Shown here: positions 7,895-16,508 of the stretch, piece after piece
How positions within the stretch are numbered: the stretch's first letter is position 1
Layout of the letters: every line of letters begins with the position of its first letter
NCBI GenBank assembly: GCA_013822765.1
Contig: PNKY01000009.1
Coordinates: 124,001-188,000, forward strand
Direction: 5' to 3'
Source: Rhodospirillum sp.
GTDB taxonomy: Bacteria > Pseudomonadota > Alphaproteobacteria > Dongiales > Dongiaceae
DNA length: 64,000 nucleotides
Program-made: the position numbers and the translations under genes
The notes under the pieces: model-generated
What the model saw: only the letters and a program-made list of their open reading frames with translations
Databases searched by the model: none
What the model was told of the DNA's origin: nothing

Positions 7895-9451
7895 TTGTTC
7901 TCCATCCGCTCCGTCCTCAGTGTCGGATTCATGACCTTGATCTCGCGCGTGCTGGGATTCGTGCGCGAGATGCTGATTGCGCACTGGTTCGGCACCAGCG
8001 CGGTGGCGGATGCGTGGTTCGTGGCGCAAAGGCTGCCGAACCTGTTCCGGCGGCTGTTCGCGGAGGGCGCGTTCAACGCCGCCTTCGTGCCGATGTTCGC
8101 GGGGCGGCTGGAACAGGGCGGCCCGGCGGAGGCGCGCGCCTTCGCGGAGCGGGTGCTGGCCAGCATGCTGGTGTTCATGCTGCTGCTGACGGCGATCGCC
8201 GAGATCGCCATGCCGCTGCTGATCCTGGCGTTCGCGCCGGGCTTCCACGACGACCCGGACAAGTTCGCGCTCACGATCCTGCTGACCTCGATCTGTTTTC
8301 CCTATTTGCTGTTCATGTTCCTCGCCGCCTTGTTCGGCGGCGTCCTCAATTCGCTGCACCATTTCGGCCATGCCGCGGCGGCGCCGATCCTGCTCAACGT
8401 GGTGCTGACGCTCGGCCTCATTTTCGTCGCGCCCCATCTCGACGATCCGGTGATGGTGCTGGCCTGGGGCGAGACCTTCGCCGGATTGCTGCAGTTCCTG
8501 TGGCTCTACCTCGTGGCTGCGAAGCTCGGCTATGGATTGCGGCTGCCGTGGCCGAAGATCACGGCGGAGATCAAGCAGGTCGCGAAGCTGATGGTGCCGG
8601 GCCTGGTCAGCGGCGGCGCGCAGCAGATCAGCATCGCGATCGCCACCATCCTCTCCTCGCTGCAGGACCAGGCGGTGTCGTACCTGTCATACGCCGACCG
8701 GCTCTATCAGTTGCCGCTGTCGCTGGTGGGCGCGGCGATCGGCGTGGTGCTGCTGCCGGTGCTGGCGCGCTCGATCCGCGGCGGGCGCGAGGCGGAAGGC
8801 ATGGCGGCCTTCAACCGCTCGCTGGAGTTCGGCCTGCTGCTGATCCTGCCGGCGACCATCGGGCTCATCATCGCGGCCGAGCCGATCGTGCGCGTGGTCT
8901 ACGAGCGCGGCGCGTTCACGGCCGATGCCACCACCAACACCGCGCTGGCGCTGATGGCGATCTCGCTCGGGCTGCCGGCCTATGTGCTGAACAAGACGCT
9001 GCAGCCCGGCTTCTTCGCGCGCGGCGACACCGTGACGCCGTTCCGCTATTCGATCATCACCATCGTCACCGACATGACGATCTGCATCCTGTTCTTCTTC
9101 CTGCTGCGGCGCTGGGGCATCGGCTTTGTCGGGATTGCGCTCGGCACCGGGATCGCGTCGTGGCTCAACTGCACTTTGCTCTATCGCACGCTCAGCAAGC
9201 GCGGCTTCCTGGTGCTGGACCAGAGGCTGAAGCGCAACCTGCCGCGCTTCGCGCTCGCCACCGTCGCGATGGCCGGCGTGCTGATCGGCGGGCAGCATCT
9301 GCTCCAGCCGTGGCTGGCCGGAACGCTGTGGCATCAGATCGGCGCGCTCAGCGCGCTGGTCGGCACGGCGGCCGCCATTTACTTCCTGCTGGTGTTCGCA
9401 ACCGGCGCCTACACGCTCTCCGACTTTAAGCGCAACGCGCTCCGGCGCTGA
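7895..9451 (+). CDS. murJ: Lipid II flippase MurJ (MviN family)
   Basis: 518 residues with about 14 predicted membrane segments. It flips the peptidoglycan precursor lipid II across the inner membrane. The N-terminus (SVLSVGFMTLISRVLGFVREM) is the family hallmark, and the basic residues of the central cavity region are kept (RLPNLFRRLFAEGAF). The start is a TTG at 7895 with a weak upstream ribosome site; the next ATG (7931) would cut into the first conserved helix, so TTG is preferred. The glnD-murJ pairing is common in alphaproteobacteria. It converges on higA with only 5 bases between stops. Confidence 0.94.
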   Translation: MFSIRSVLSVGFMTLISRVLGFVREMLIAHWFGTSAVADAWFVAQRLPNLFRRLFAEGAFNAAFVPMFAGRLEQGGPAEARAFAERVLASMLVFMLLLTAIAEIAMPLLILAFAPGFHDDPDKFALTILLTSICFPYLLFMFLAALFGGVLNSLHHFGHAAAAPILLNVVLTLGLIFVAPHLDDPVMVLAWGETFAGLLQFLWLYLVAAKLGYGLRLPWPKITAEIKQVAKLMVPGLVSGGAQQISIAIATILSSLQDQAVSYLSYADRLYQLPLSLVGAAIGVVLLPVLARSIRGGREAEGMAAFNRSLEFGLLLILPATIGLIIAAEPIVRVVYERGAFTADATTNTALALMAISLGLPAYVLNKTLQPGFFARGDTVTPFRYSIITIVTDMTICILFFFLLRRWGIGFVGIALGTGIASWLNCTLLYRTLSKRGFLVLDQRLKRNLPRFALATVAMAGVLIGGQHLLQPWLAGTLWHQIGALSALVGTAAAIYFLLVFATGAYTLSDFKRNALRR

Positions 9452-9456
9452 GTGGC

Positions 9457-9759
9457 CTAAGCCGCTCGGGGGCGCACCTGCTTACGGATAGCAGCGCCCT
9501 TCGCCGCCTCGGTTGTCTTCAGATCGTAGGCCTGCTGGAGGTTCATCCAGAATTGCGGCTCGGTTCCGAAATAGGCGGCCAGCCGCAGAGCCGTGTCTGC
9601 GGAGATGCCGCGCTGGCCATTGAGAATGGCGCTGATCCGGTTGTGCGGCACCTTGAGCGCGCCAGCGAACGCGCGTGCGGTCAACCCAAGGTCGCGCAGT
9701 TCATCTGCGAGGATTTCGCCCGGATGCACAGCCCGAAGTTTGTTCAGGGGCCTATTCAT
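9457..9759 (-). CDS. higA: HigA-family antitoxin (XRE helix-turn-helix)
   Basis: 100 residues. The N-terminal VHPGEILADELRDLGLT and following HTH (ARAFAGALKVPHNRISAIL) are the classic VapI/HigA signature, and EPQFWMNLQQAYDLK is the usual end of the domain. It should neutralise the HigB toxin and repress the operon by binding its own promoter. It is the second gene, 9 bases after higB, the normal toxin-first order of higBA. The basic alanine-rich tail is probably disordered. Confidence 0.93.
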   Translation of the reverse strand: MNRPLNKLRAVHPGEILADELRDLGLTARAFAGALKVPHNRISAILNGQRGISADTALRLAAYFGTEPQFWMNLQQAYDLKTTEAAKGAAIRKQVRPRAA

Positions 9760-9768
9760 GGCAACGCC

Positions 9769-10038
9769 TCAGTGGTAGTCCACAAGCTCAGCATCGTATG
9801 CGTCCTCGCCCTCGAACCGAAAACACAGCCGCCACACCCGAATGCTGTATTGACCCTTGCGGTCGCCCTTCAGCGCCTCGAAGTGGCTTGACGGCAGTCC
9901 GGCCAGCGACCTGGTGCTTGTGGCAGAATCCAAGATCTGAAGCCGCCTCGAAAGCTGTGATTCCAATGGCCGCAGGCGCACGGGAGCGTCTCCGGCAAAG
10001 AAGGCCATTAGGTCCTTGCTCTTAAAGCTTCGGATCAT
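9769..10038 (-). CDS. higB: HigB-family toxin (RelE-like mRNA interferase)
   Basis: 89 residues. The family frame is clear: MIRSF at the start, a central LKGDRKGQYSIRV, then RLCFRF and the terminal DAELVDYH. Such toxins cleave mRNA on the ribosome when the antitoxin is lost. Compared with the pattern I remember (SIRxNDQWRxCFRW), about three residues are missing between SIRV and WRLCF, in the catalytic sheet region; this may be a natural variant or may lower activity. Its start is just downstream of the 10072-10088 palindrome, the likely operator. Confidence 0.88.
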   Translation of the reverse strand: MIRSFKSKDLMAFFAGDAPVRLRPLESQLSRRLQILDSATSTRSLAGLPSSHFEALKGDRKGQYSIRVWRLCFRFEGEDAYDAELVDYH

Positions 10039-10062
10039 GGCCCAATCCCAACAGTCTAGCAG

Positions 10063-10090
10063 ATGGTATGCGGTACGGCAAACGTACCAT
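10063..10090 (-). promoter_or_regulatory. Likely HigA operator palindrome upstream of higBA
   Basis: GGTACG (10072-10077) and CGTACC (10083-10088) form a perfect inverted repeat around GCAAA. Further half-sites ATGGT (10063-10067) and ACCAT (10086-10090) also mirror each other. The site is 25-52 bases 5' of the higB start, where a HigA dimer would autoregulate. Confidence 0.6.
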
Positions 10091-10689
10091 TACTGCCGCT
10101 CCAGCACTTGGGGTGAGCCGGCTTCGCGGTCCAGGTTGCTGCGCGCGAGGTCGGAGATCTTGCGACGTTCGGCGATCCAGACGGCGAGGATCATGTCGAC
10201 GGTGTCGCCGTCCTGCGCCAGCGGCAGGCCGAGGCGCTTGACCCAGACATAATCCTGCGAGGGGATGCTGAGGCGGCCGGAGAGGTAGACCGGCGCCTTG
10301 CGCTCGACCACCAGGTCAAGGGCGCGGATCACCGGCATTGCTCGTTCGGGCGCGCCGATCTCGTCGTAATAGAGACCGGTCACGTCGCGGCCGGCGATGG
10401 CCGAGAAGCCGGTGCCGGCGACGCGGAAGCGATAGCGCCGACGCAGCTTGGGCGCGGCGGGCGCCACTACGTCGAGGAGCAGCAGTTGGGACAGGTGGCG
10501 CGGCTGGAGTTCGGTCGGGTCGATATGCTGCCGGCCGGGCAGGCGCCCCGGCGCCAGCTTCGACTGCCAATAAGCCAACAGCTCGCGGAATTCCGCCTCG
10601 GATGCCTCCGACGGCAAAACATACATGCGCCCGGCCCTCACTCCTGCCCTGAAAGACCCGTCCCCACAGGTCTCGTCGGTCGCGCGCAC
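10090..10689 (-). CDS. PAS domain-containing protein (PAS_5 type)
   Basis: 199 residues from a GTG; an internal ATG at RMYVLPSE is an alternative start giving about 178 residues. The layout matches the alphaproteobacterial PAS_5 family: an N-terminal helix ending in a YW pair (LLAYWQSK), GRQHIDPTELQPRHL, and a core RRRYRFRVAGTGFSAIAGRDVTG. No output domain follows, so it may act as a small-molecule sensor or adaptor. The stop lies in the higBA operator region, so the two units abut without overlap. Confidence 0.75.
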   Translation of the reverse strand: MRATDETCGDGSFRAGVRAGRMYVLPSEASEAEFRELLAYWQSKLAPGRLPGRQHIDPTELQPRHLSQLLLLDVVAPAAPKLRRRYRFRVAGTGFSAIAGRDVTGLYYDEIGAPERAMPVIRALDLVVERKAPVYLSGRLSIPSQDYVWVKRLGLPLAQDGDTVDMILAVWIAERRKISDLARSNLDREAGSPQVLERQ

Positions 10690-10764
10690 GATTCTACCAG
10701 ATTCGGATGGGATAGCGATTCATATTTCGCCTAATCCGGGTATCTATTCATTGCGCAGGAAACG

Positions 10765-13302
10765 CTATTCGTTGCGCAAGAAGGGGGCCGCCTTGGCGCC
10801 GAGCGCACGCCAGGAGCCCCAGAAGCCGAGCACCAGCGCGAGCGCCAGGGCGAGGGCGATGACGCCCGCCACCACCGCGGGCGTCATGACCAGCTGGGTC
10901 TCGAGGTTGAGCTTCAGGAACAGCCAGGCGCCGAAGCTGCCGAGGATGACGGCAAGCGCGCCGCTGACCAACGCCAGCAGCGAGAACTCCCAGAGATAGC
11001 CGAACGCGATGTCGCGCCGCCGGCCGCCCAGCATCTTCAGCAGCACGGCTTCGTAGATCCGCTTCTCGCGCCCGGCCGCCACCGCGCCCGCCAACACCAG
11101 GATGCCGGCGCCGAGGGTGGCAAGGGCGGTGCCGCGGATCGCGCCGCCGACCTGGGTCAGCAGGTCGAGGGCGGTCGCCAGCGCGTCCTTGACCCGGATC
11201 GCTGAGATGTTGGGGTATTTGGCGGCGACCCGGTTCATCAGGCCGCCTTCCTCGTCGGCCGGCACGCGCACGGTCGCGATGCTGGTCTGCGGCGCGGACT
11301 CCATCAGGCCCGGGGAGAACACCATCACGAAGTTGATCCCGAAGGACGACCAGTCGACCGCGCGCAGATTGGCGATCTTGCCGGTGACCTCGCGACCCAG
11401 CAGGTTGACGGTGATGGTGTCGCCGAGCTTGAGGCCGAACGCGTCGGCTGTCCCCTTGTCGAGCGAGATCAGCGGATCGCCCTGGTAGTCCGCCGGCCAC
11501 CAGTCGCCGGCGACGATCTGCCCGTTTTCCGTGGGCGTCGCCGACCAGGTGAGGCCGCGGTCGCCGCGCAGCACCCATTCGTGATCCTTGGGCGGCACGA
11601 TCTTTTCCGCCGGAACGTCGTTCATGCGTACGATGCGGCCGCGCAGCATCGGCACGCGCTGGTAGTCGCTGGCGCCGGGTGTCGCCATCACGGTTGATTG
11701 CAGCGCGGCGACCTGGTCGGGCTGGATGTCGATGAAATAGAAGCTCGGCGCGCGCTGCGGCATGGAGCGCGCAAAGTCGCTGAGGATGCTGCCCTGGATC
11801 AGCGCGACCGCGATCAGGACGGTGAGGCCGAGGCCGATCGACAGCACGATGCTGGCGACCGGCGCCGAGCGGCGGCCGAGCGTCGCGAGCGCGAAGCGCA
11901 GGGCGCGCGCGTTGCGGCCCGGCTTCAGCCGGCGCTGCGCCCGGTGCGCGGCGGCCTGGACCAGCGCCGCCAAGCCGCGGAACGCGAGCAACGTCGCGAC
12001 CGCGGCGGCGGTGAAGCCGGCGGCCAGCAGCTTGTTCTCGGCGGTGGCGATCACCAGCGCCGCGAGCGCGAGGCCGGCGAGGCCGACGGCGACGAGGTCC
12101 TTGCGGCCGACGGTGCCGAGCTCGACCGCGGCGGCGCGGAACAGCTGCGCCGGCTTGGTGCGGCGCGCGCGCAGCAGCGAGGGCAGCGAGAAGGCGAACG
12201 CGGTCAACGCACCGAAAGCGGCGGCGCGCACCAGCGGCTCTGCATAGATTCCGGTTTCGAGATCGACGTCGACCTGCGCCAGCGAGGCCTTGAACAGGAA
12301 TGGGAAGGTCGCGCCGACAGCGAGCGCGACGACGATGCTGATGGCCGCCATCACGCCGATGGTGATGAGGTTGGTGGCGGCGATCTGGCTCGAGGTCGCG
12401 CCGATGCATTTCAGCATGGCGATGACGCGCGCCTTGCCCTCGAGATGTGCGCGCACCGCGTTGGCGATGCCGAGCCCGCCGATCAACAGCGCGCTAAGCC
12501 CGATGAGGTCGAGATAGGCGCGGGTGTTCTCGAGGAAATCGCGGGTGCGCTGGCCGGCATCCTCGAGCTGGCGGATGCGCCAGCCGGCGTTGGGGAATTC
12601 GGCATTGAGCGCGGCGGCGGCCGCGGCGCGATCGGCGTTCGGCGCCATCTTGATGCGATAGGAGTGGTAGACCAGGCTGCCCGGCTGCACCAGGCCGGTA
12701 GCGTCCAGCGCTGCCTGCGATATCAGCAGGCGCGGGCCGAGGGCGAAGACCTGGGTGGTGGAATCGGGCTCGCGCTCGATCGCGGCGGTGATGACAAACC
12801 GGACGTTGCCGACGACCAGGCGGTCGCCGACCTTGAGGCCGGCGCGCTGCAGCAGCACGCGATGGGCGAGCGCGCCGTAGCTGCCGTCCGGCTGTTGCGC
12901 CAGCAATTCGGCCAGCGGTTTCTGGTCGCTGAGGGCGAGCGCGCCATAGAGCGGGTAGACCTGGTCCGCGCCCTTGAGCTCGACCAGCACCGGCAGCGCG
13001 CCGTCGGTCGTCGGCTTGGCCATCGCGCGCATCTCGATCACGTGCGAGATCTCGCCATTGCGCTGGATCGCCGCAAGCTCTTCGGGCGTCGCCGCGCGGT
13101 GCGTCAACCGCACCTCCATGTCGCCGCCGAGGATCGCCTTGGCGTTGGCCGCGATGCCGGAGATGGCGGCGGCGCTGATCGAGCCGATGCCGGCGATTGC
13201 CGCGACGCCGAGAATCAGGCACGCGATGAACAGGCGGAACCCGTGCGTGCCCGCGCGCAGTTCGCGACGGGCAAAGCGGAAGGGGAGGAAGACCGTGCTC
13301 AT
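10765..13302 (-). CDS. ABC transporter permease, COG3127 / YbbP-like (FtsX family)
   Basis: 845 residues with an N-terminal membrane helix (LFIACLILGVAAIAGIGSISAAAI), a large periplasmic domain, then FtsX-type groups of helices in the middle and at the C-terminus (around GAGILVLAGAVAAGREKRIYEAVLLKMLGG). This is the size and plan of YbbP, the permease partner of a small ATPase in MacB-like systems thought to act on envelope components rather than import solutes. The cognate ATPase is encoded upstream on the same strand (13454-14152), separated by a repeat doublet. Confidence 0.9.
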   Translation of the reverse strand: MSTVFLPFRFARRELRAGTHGFRLFIACLILGVAAIAGIGSISAAAISGIAANAKAILGGDMEVRLTHRAATPEELAAIQRNGEISHVIEMRAMAKPTTDGALPVLVELKGADQVYPLYGALALSDQKPLAELLAQQPDGSYGALAHRVLLQRAGLKVGDRLVVGNVRFVITAAIEREPDSTTQVFALGPRLLISQAALDATGLVQPGSLVYHSYRIKMAPNADRAAAAAALNAEFPNAGWRIRQLEDAGQRTRDFLENTRAYLDLIGLSALLIGGLGIANAVRAHLEGKARVIAMLKCIGATSSQIAATNLITIGVMAAISIVVALAVGATFPFLFKASLAQVDVDLETGIYAEPLVRAAAFGALTAFAFSLPSLLRARRTKPAQLFRAAAVELGTVGRKDLVAVGLAGLALAALVIATAENKLLAAGFTAAAVATLLAFRGLAALVQAAAHRAQRRLKPGRNARALRFALATLGRRSAPVASIVLSIGLGLTVLIAVALIQGSILSDFARSMPQRAPSFYFIDIQPDQVAALQSTVMATPGASDYQRVPMLRGRIVRMNDVPAEKIVPPKDHEWVLRGDRGLTWSATPTENGQIVAGDWWPADYQGDPLISLDKGTADAFGLKLGDTITVNLLGREVTGKIANLRAVDWSSFGINFVMVFSPGLMESAPQTSIATVRVPADEEGGLMNRVAAKYPNISAIRVKDALATALDLLTQVGGAIRGTALATLGAGILVLAGAVAAGREKRIYEAVLLKMLGGRRRDIAFGYLWEFSLLALVSGALAVILGSFGAWLFLKLNLETQLVMTPAVVAGVIALALALALVLGFWGSWRALGAKAAPFLRNE

Positions 13303-13329
13303 GCGCGTTCTTCCCGACTGCCTACTCTA

Positions 13330-13432
13330 CCGTCACCCCCGGACTTGATCCGGGGGTCCAAGTAAACATCGAGTGATGGAAGTAAACTTGGGCCACCGGG
13401 TCTCGCAGCTTCGCTGCGGCTCGGTGATGACG
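13330..13432. repeat. REPIN-like palindrome doublet between ABC permease and ATPase
   Basis: The left arm CCGTCACC carries the hairpin CCCCCGGA / TCCGGGGG; the right arm ends CGGTGATGACG and carries a nested hairpin (CGCAGC / GCTGCG). It lies inside the ATPase-permease operon on the minus strand, so it is transcribed as an intercistronic hairpin. Confidence 0.75.
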
Positions 13433-13453
13433 CAAGGGAGGGAGCAGCGAACA

Positions 13454-14152
13454 TCACGCCGCAACCCGGGCGCTATCCCGTACGATGTGGCCGTCGGCCA
13501 TGTGGAGTTGGCGGCGGCAGCGGGCGGCCAGGCTCGGATCGTGGGTGATGAGCAGCAAGGTCGCGTCGATGGCGTGCGCACGGTCGAACATCAAATCGAC
13601 GATTTTGGCGCCGGTGTCGATGTCGAGGTTGCCGGTTGGCTCGTCGGCCAGCAGGATCTTCGGCCGCGGCGCGAGCGCGCGCGCCAGCGCGACACGCTGC
13701 TGCTCGCCGCCCGACAGCTGCGATGGATAATGCGTCAGCCGATGGCCGAGGCCGACGGCGGTGAGCGCGGCCTCGGCGCGCTCGAATGCATCCACCGCAC
13801 CGGTGAGCTCGAGCGGCACCGCGACATTCTCCAGTGCGCTCATGGTCGGGATGAGATGGAAACTCTGGAACACGATGCCGACCTGGTCGCGGCGCAACAA
13901 GGCGAGCTCGTCCTCCGACATCCTGGTGATGTCGCGGCCGGAGAGCGCGATGCGACCGCCGGTTGCCTGTTCCAGGCCCGCAATCAGCAGCAGCAGCGAA
14001 GTCTTGCCGGAACCCGATGGCCCGACCAGACTTACAGTTTCACCTACGTCGATGTGAAGGTGGATGTCCTTGAGGATGTTGACGCGACCGGCTTCGCTCG
14101 CCAGTGTCAGATGCACGTTCTCCAGATGGATCGCCGGAATGGCCGGGCTCAT
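13454..14152 (-). CDS. ABC transporter ATP-binding protein, YbbA/LolD-like
   Basis: 232 residues from the ATG at 14152; an upstream in-frame start at 14194 is less likely because the family N-terminus (IHLENVHLTL) is reached from 14152. It has GPSGSGKTS as Walker A, LSGGEQQRVALARAL as signature, and ILLADEPTGNLD as Walker B, the NLD ending being typical of LolD/MacB/YbbA ATPases. It should drive the FtsX-family permease downstream (10765-13302). Its start codon overlaps that of the divergent esterase, the same tesA/ybbA arrangement as in E. coli. Confidence 0.92.
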   Translation of the reverse strand: MSPAIPAIHLENVHLTLASEAGRVNILKDIHLHIDVGETVSLVGPSGSGKTSLLLLIAGLEQATGGRIALSGRDITRMSEDELALLRRDQVGIVFQSFHLIPTMSALENVAVPLELTGAVDAFERAEAALTAVGLGHRLTHYPSQLSGGEQQRVALARALAPRPKILLADEPTGNLDIDTGAKIVDLMFDRAHAIDATLLLITHDPSLAARCRRQLHMADGHIVRDSARVAA

Positions 14153-14810
14153 GCGTTCAATATTGCCGTCGTTCACGCGTCTCACCTTTCTCATCGCCGC
14201 GCTGGTTGCATTTCCGGGCGCCTTTGCCCCCGCTCACGCCTCCGAGCCGATCCGCATCCTGGCCTATGGCGATTCCCTCACCGCCGGCTACGGCCTTACA
14301 GAACAGGATACGCTACCCACCCGCCTGGCGGAGGCTCTCAACAAGATGGGTCGCCCGGTCACCATGATCAATGGTGGTGTTTCCGGCGATACGACGGCGG
14401 ACGGCGTCACCCGCCTCGACTGGGCCCTGGCCGACAAGCCCCAGATCATGATCCTGGCGCTCGGCGGCAACGACATGTTGCGGGGGCTGGACCCCAAGAT
14501 CACCCGGGCCAACCTGGACGCGATCATCCAGAAGACCAAGGCGGCGGGCGTCGAGATCGTGCTCGCGGGCATGCTGGCCCCGCCCAATCTCGGGACCGAA
14601 TACACGGCCGCGTTCGATGCCATCTATCCAGAGCTGGCGAAGGCGCATAATCTTCTGTTCATGCCGTTTCTGCTACAGGATGTGGCGCAGGATTCAGACT
14701 TGAATCAGGCGGACGGCATTCATCCCAATGGCAATGGCGTGGCGATCATCGTGCGCAATCTGCTGCCCTATGTGACGCAGGCGATGGACAAGCTGGAGCA
14801 GGCGTCGTGA
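14151..14810 (+). CDS. tesA: SGNH/GDSL esterase, TesA-like (arylesterase/lysophospholipase L1)
   Basis: 219 residues from the ATG at 14151, which gives a good signal peptide (TFLIAALVAFPGAFAPAHA). GDSL block I is ILAYGDSLTAGYG with nucleophile S42; GVSGDTTADG, GGNDMLRG and the DGIHPNGNG Asp/His block follow. The enzyme hydrolyses thioesters or lysophospholipids in the periplasm. Its ATG and that of the divergent ABC ATPase share the CATG at 14150-14153, so each promoter must lie inside the other coding region. The next gene starts at its stop codon. Confidence 0.93.
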   Translation: MRSILPSFTRLTFLIAALVAFPGAFAPAHASEPIRILAYGDSLTAGYGLTEQDTLPTRLAEALNKMGRPVTMINGGVSGDTTADGVTRLDWALADKPQIMILALGGNDMLRGLDPKITRANLDAIIQKTKAAGVEIVLAGMLAPPNLGTEYTAAFDAIYPELAKAHNLLFMPFLLQDVAQDSDLNQADGIHPNGNGVAIIVRNLLPYVTQAMDKLEQAS

Positions 14811-15949
14811 CGCGCTTCCGCGCGGGTCATGCGGCTGGCGCCGATTGGCGCGAGGCGGTCGATGCCTGTCTCAAGGAACTGATGCAAGGGCCGCAGACGA
14901 GCGCGCGCAAGACCAATCCGCTCGGCTTTCTCTATGTGACAGACGTGATCGCGGAACAGGCCGGCGAGATCCTGGATCGCCTGCGCAAGGAGACCGGCGT
15001 CGAGCATTGGATCGGCGCCACCGGCATGGGCATCCTCGGTGCCTCGGCCAACGGCAGCAACGAATATTACGACCAGCCGGCGGTGAGCGCGCTGATCGCC
15101 GACCTGCCGGACGATTCCTTCCGCGTGTTCCCCGGCCGCGGCGATGATGCGGCGGGTGCCGGCAGCGAGTGGTTCGAGGCCCAGCGCCCCAATGTCGCGA
15201 TCGTGCATGCTGACCCGCGGGCGCAGCGCCTGCCGCTGATGCTGGACAGGCTGGCGGAGGCGAGCGGGGCTTATCTGGTCGGCGGCCTTGCCTCTTCGCG
15301 CGGGCCGATGGTGCAGATCGCGGGCGAGGTCAGCGAAGGCGGCGCCTCGGGCGCGTGGATCGGCTCCTCCATCAACCTGATCGCGGGACTCAGCCAGGGC
15401 TGCGCGCCGATCGGCCCGGCCCACGTCGCCACCACCGCGCAGAAGAACGTGGTGATGGAGATCGACGGCCGGCCGGCGCTCGACGTCTTCAAGGAAGAGA
15501 TCGGCGAGATGCTGGCGCGCAACCTGGAGCGCTGCGCCAATTTCATCTATGCCGCCCTGCCGGTGGGCGGGTCGGACACCGGCGACTACCTGGTGCGCAA
15601 CCTGATGGGGATCGACCCCAACAAGGGCTGGATCGCGATCGGCGACCAGATCGAATCCGGCGACGGCATCATGTTCACCAAGCGCGACCGCTCGACCGCC
15701 AACGCCGACCTGGTGCAGATGCTGCAGCGCCTGAAGAAGCGCATCACCCGGCCGATCCAGGGCGGGCTCTACTTCTCCTGCCTGTCGCGCGGGCACAACC
15801 TGTTCGGCGACGCCGGCACCGAGATGGCGATCCTGCGCGATCACCTGGGGGATATCCCGCTCGCAGGCTTCTTCGCCAACGGCGAGATCAGCCACAAGCG
15901 CCTCTACGGGCATACCGGCGTGCTGGCCCTGTTCGTGGAGCCGGCGTAA
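14807..15949 (+). CDS. FIST domain protein (FIST_N + FIST_C)
   Basis: 380 residues from a GTG overlapping the tesA stop. The N-terminal half (WIGATGMGILG, VSALIADLPDDSFRVF) matches FIST_N. The C-terminal half with YFSCLSRGHNLFG and IPLAGFFANGEI...YGHTGVLALF matches FIST_C. FIST modules are proposed small-ligand sensors, usually joined to signalling domains; here the protein has no output domain and no signal peptide. Coupling to tesA suggests co-expression, but the link in function is unknown. Confidence 0.87.
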   Translation: MTRFRAGHAAGADWREAVDACLKELMQGPQTSARKTNPLGFLYVTDVIAEQAGEILDRLRKETGVEHWIGATGMGILGASANGSNEYYDQPAVSALIADLPDDSFRVFPGRGDDAAGAGSEWFEAQRPNVAIVHADPRAQRLPLMLDRLAEASGAYLVGGLASSRGPMVQIAGEVSEGGASGAWIGSSINLIAGLSQGCAPIGPAHVATTAQKNVVMEIDGRPALDVFKEEIGEMLARNLERCANFIYAALPVGGSDTGDYLVRNLMGIDPNKGWIAIGDQIESGDGIMFTKRDRSTANADLVQMLQRLKKRITRPIQGGLYFSCLSRGHNLFGDAGTEMAILRDHLGDIPLAGFFANGEISHKRLYGHTGVLALFVEPA

Positions 15950-15978
15950 GGGGCTCAGGCGCTCCGCCGCTTCTCCTC

Positions 15979-16064
15979 CCGTCATCCCGGCCTTGAGCCG
16001 GGATCCATCGGGCCGCCGCACGTGCTCCTGATGGATGGACCCCGGCTCAAGGCCGGGGTGATGG
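15979..16064. repeat. REPIN-like palindrome doublet (subfamily A)
   Basis: Two inverted arms: CCGTCATCCCGG-CCTTGAG-CCGGGATCCA, then TGGACCCCGG-CTCAAGG-CCGGGGTGATGG. The inner ends are TCCA/TGGA and the outer ends CCGTCAT / TGATGG. It is the shortest and cleanest doublet here and lies after the FIST gene. Confidence 0.8.
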
Positions 16065-16149
16065 TGGAGTAGGCCGAGCGGTCATAGCGAATCGATCGGC
16101 ACCGCGACGCCGCACACGATCCCTCAAATTTTACGAAAGCTGTGCGCAG

Positions 16150-16290
16150 TTACTGCGTGGCGTGGGTGGCGGCTTCGCCGAAGGAGAAGCGGTCCTGCTG
16201 AGCGCGGTGTTCCATCCGCTGGGCCACGGCGACGCCGACGGTGAGCACGGCGATGACGAGGATGGAGATTGCTGTGAGCGGCTTCTTCAT
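16150..16290 (-). CDS. Small membrane or secreted protein, copy 1 of a tandem paralogue pair
   Basis: 46 residues from the ATG at 16290. It starts MKKPLTAISILVIAVLTVGVAVA, which is one transmembrane segment or a signal peptide, followed by the tail QRMEHRAQQDRFSFGEAA. The tail pattern RMExRAxxDRxSxGE recurs in the neighbouring small gene at 16509-16682, so the two are paralogues. No known family is recognised. Conservation of the tail between diverged copies supports real coding despite the tiny size. Confidence 0.6.
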   Translation of the reverse strand: MKKPLTAISILVIAVLTVGVAVAQRMEHRAQQDRFSFGEAATHATQ

Positions 16291-16477
16291 GGTGTTCAAC
16301 GCGCTTTGATGCGGGTGCCTTCTGGTGATCGCCATCATCGGCGAGCATGTTTGAGCAGTCGTTAATGCAGCGCGCCGCGTTCACGAAAACGCACACGAGC
16401 GTGCGCTGAATCACAACTGCATTTGTCTTAGGACGAATGGAGTGATGCGCGTCCGACACACAGCGCGCGGGAAACTG

Positions 16478-16500
16478 AAAAACGCGCGCTGCGCAGCGTG
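16478..16500 (-). terminator. Possible rho-independent terminator after the second small gene
   Basis: On the minus strand a short GC-rich self-complementary stretch (CGCTGCGCAGCG) is followed by a run of five T (16482-16478). It is 9-30 bases past the stop of the 16509-16682 gene. The stem is compact, so the call is tentative. Confidence 0.35.
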
Positions 16501-16508
16501 GCGCCCGC

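Noticed and set aside
4900..8274. An 1124-codon minus-strand open frame over glnD and the start of murJ
   Set aside because: Composition is that of an antisense shadow, and it runs through a repeat doublet; glnD and murJ on the plus strand have full domain support.
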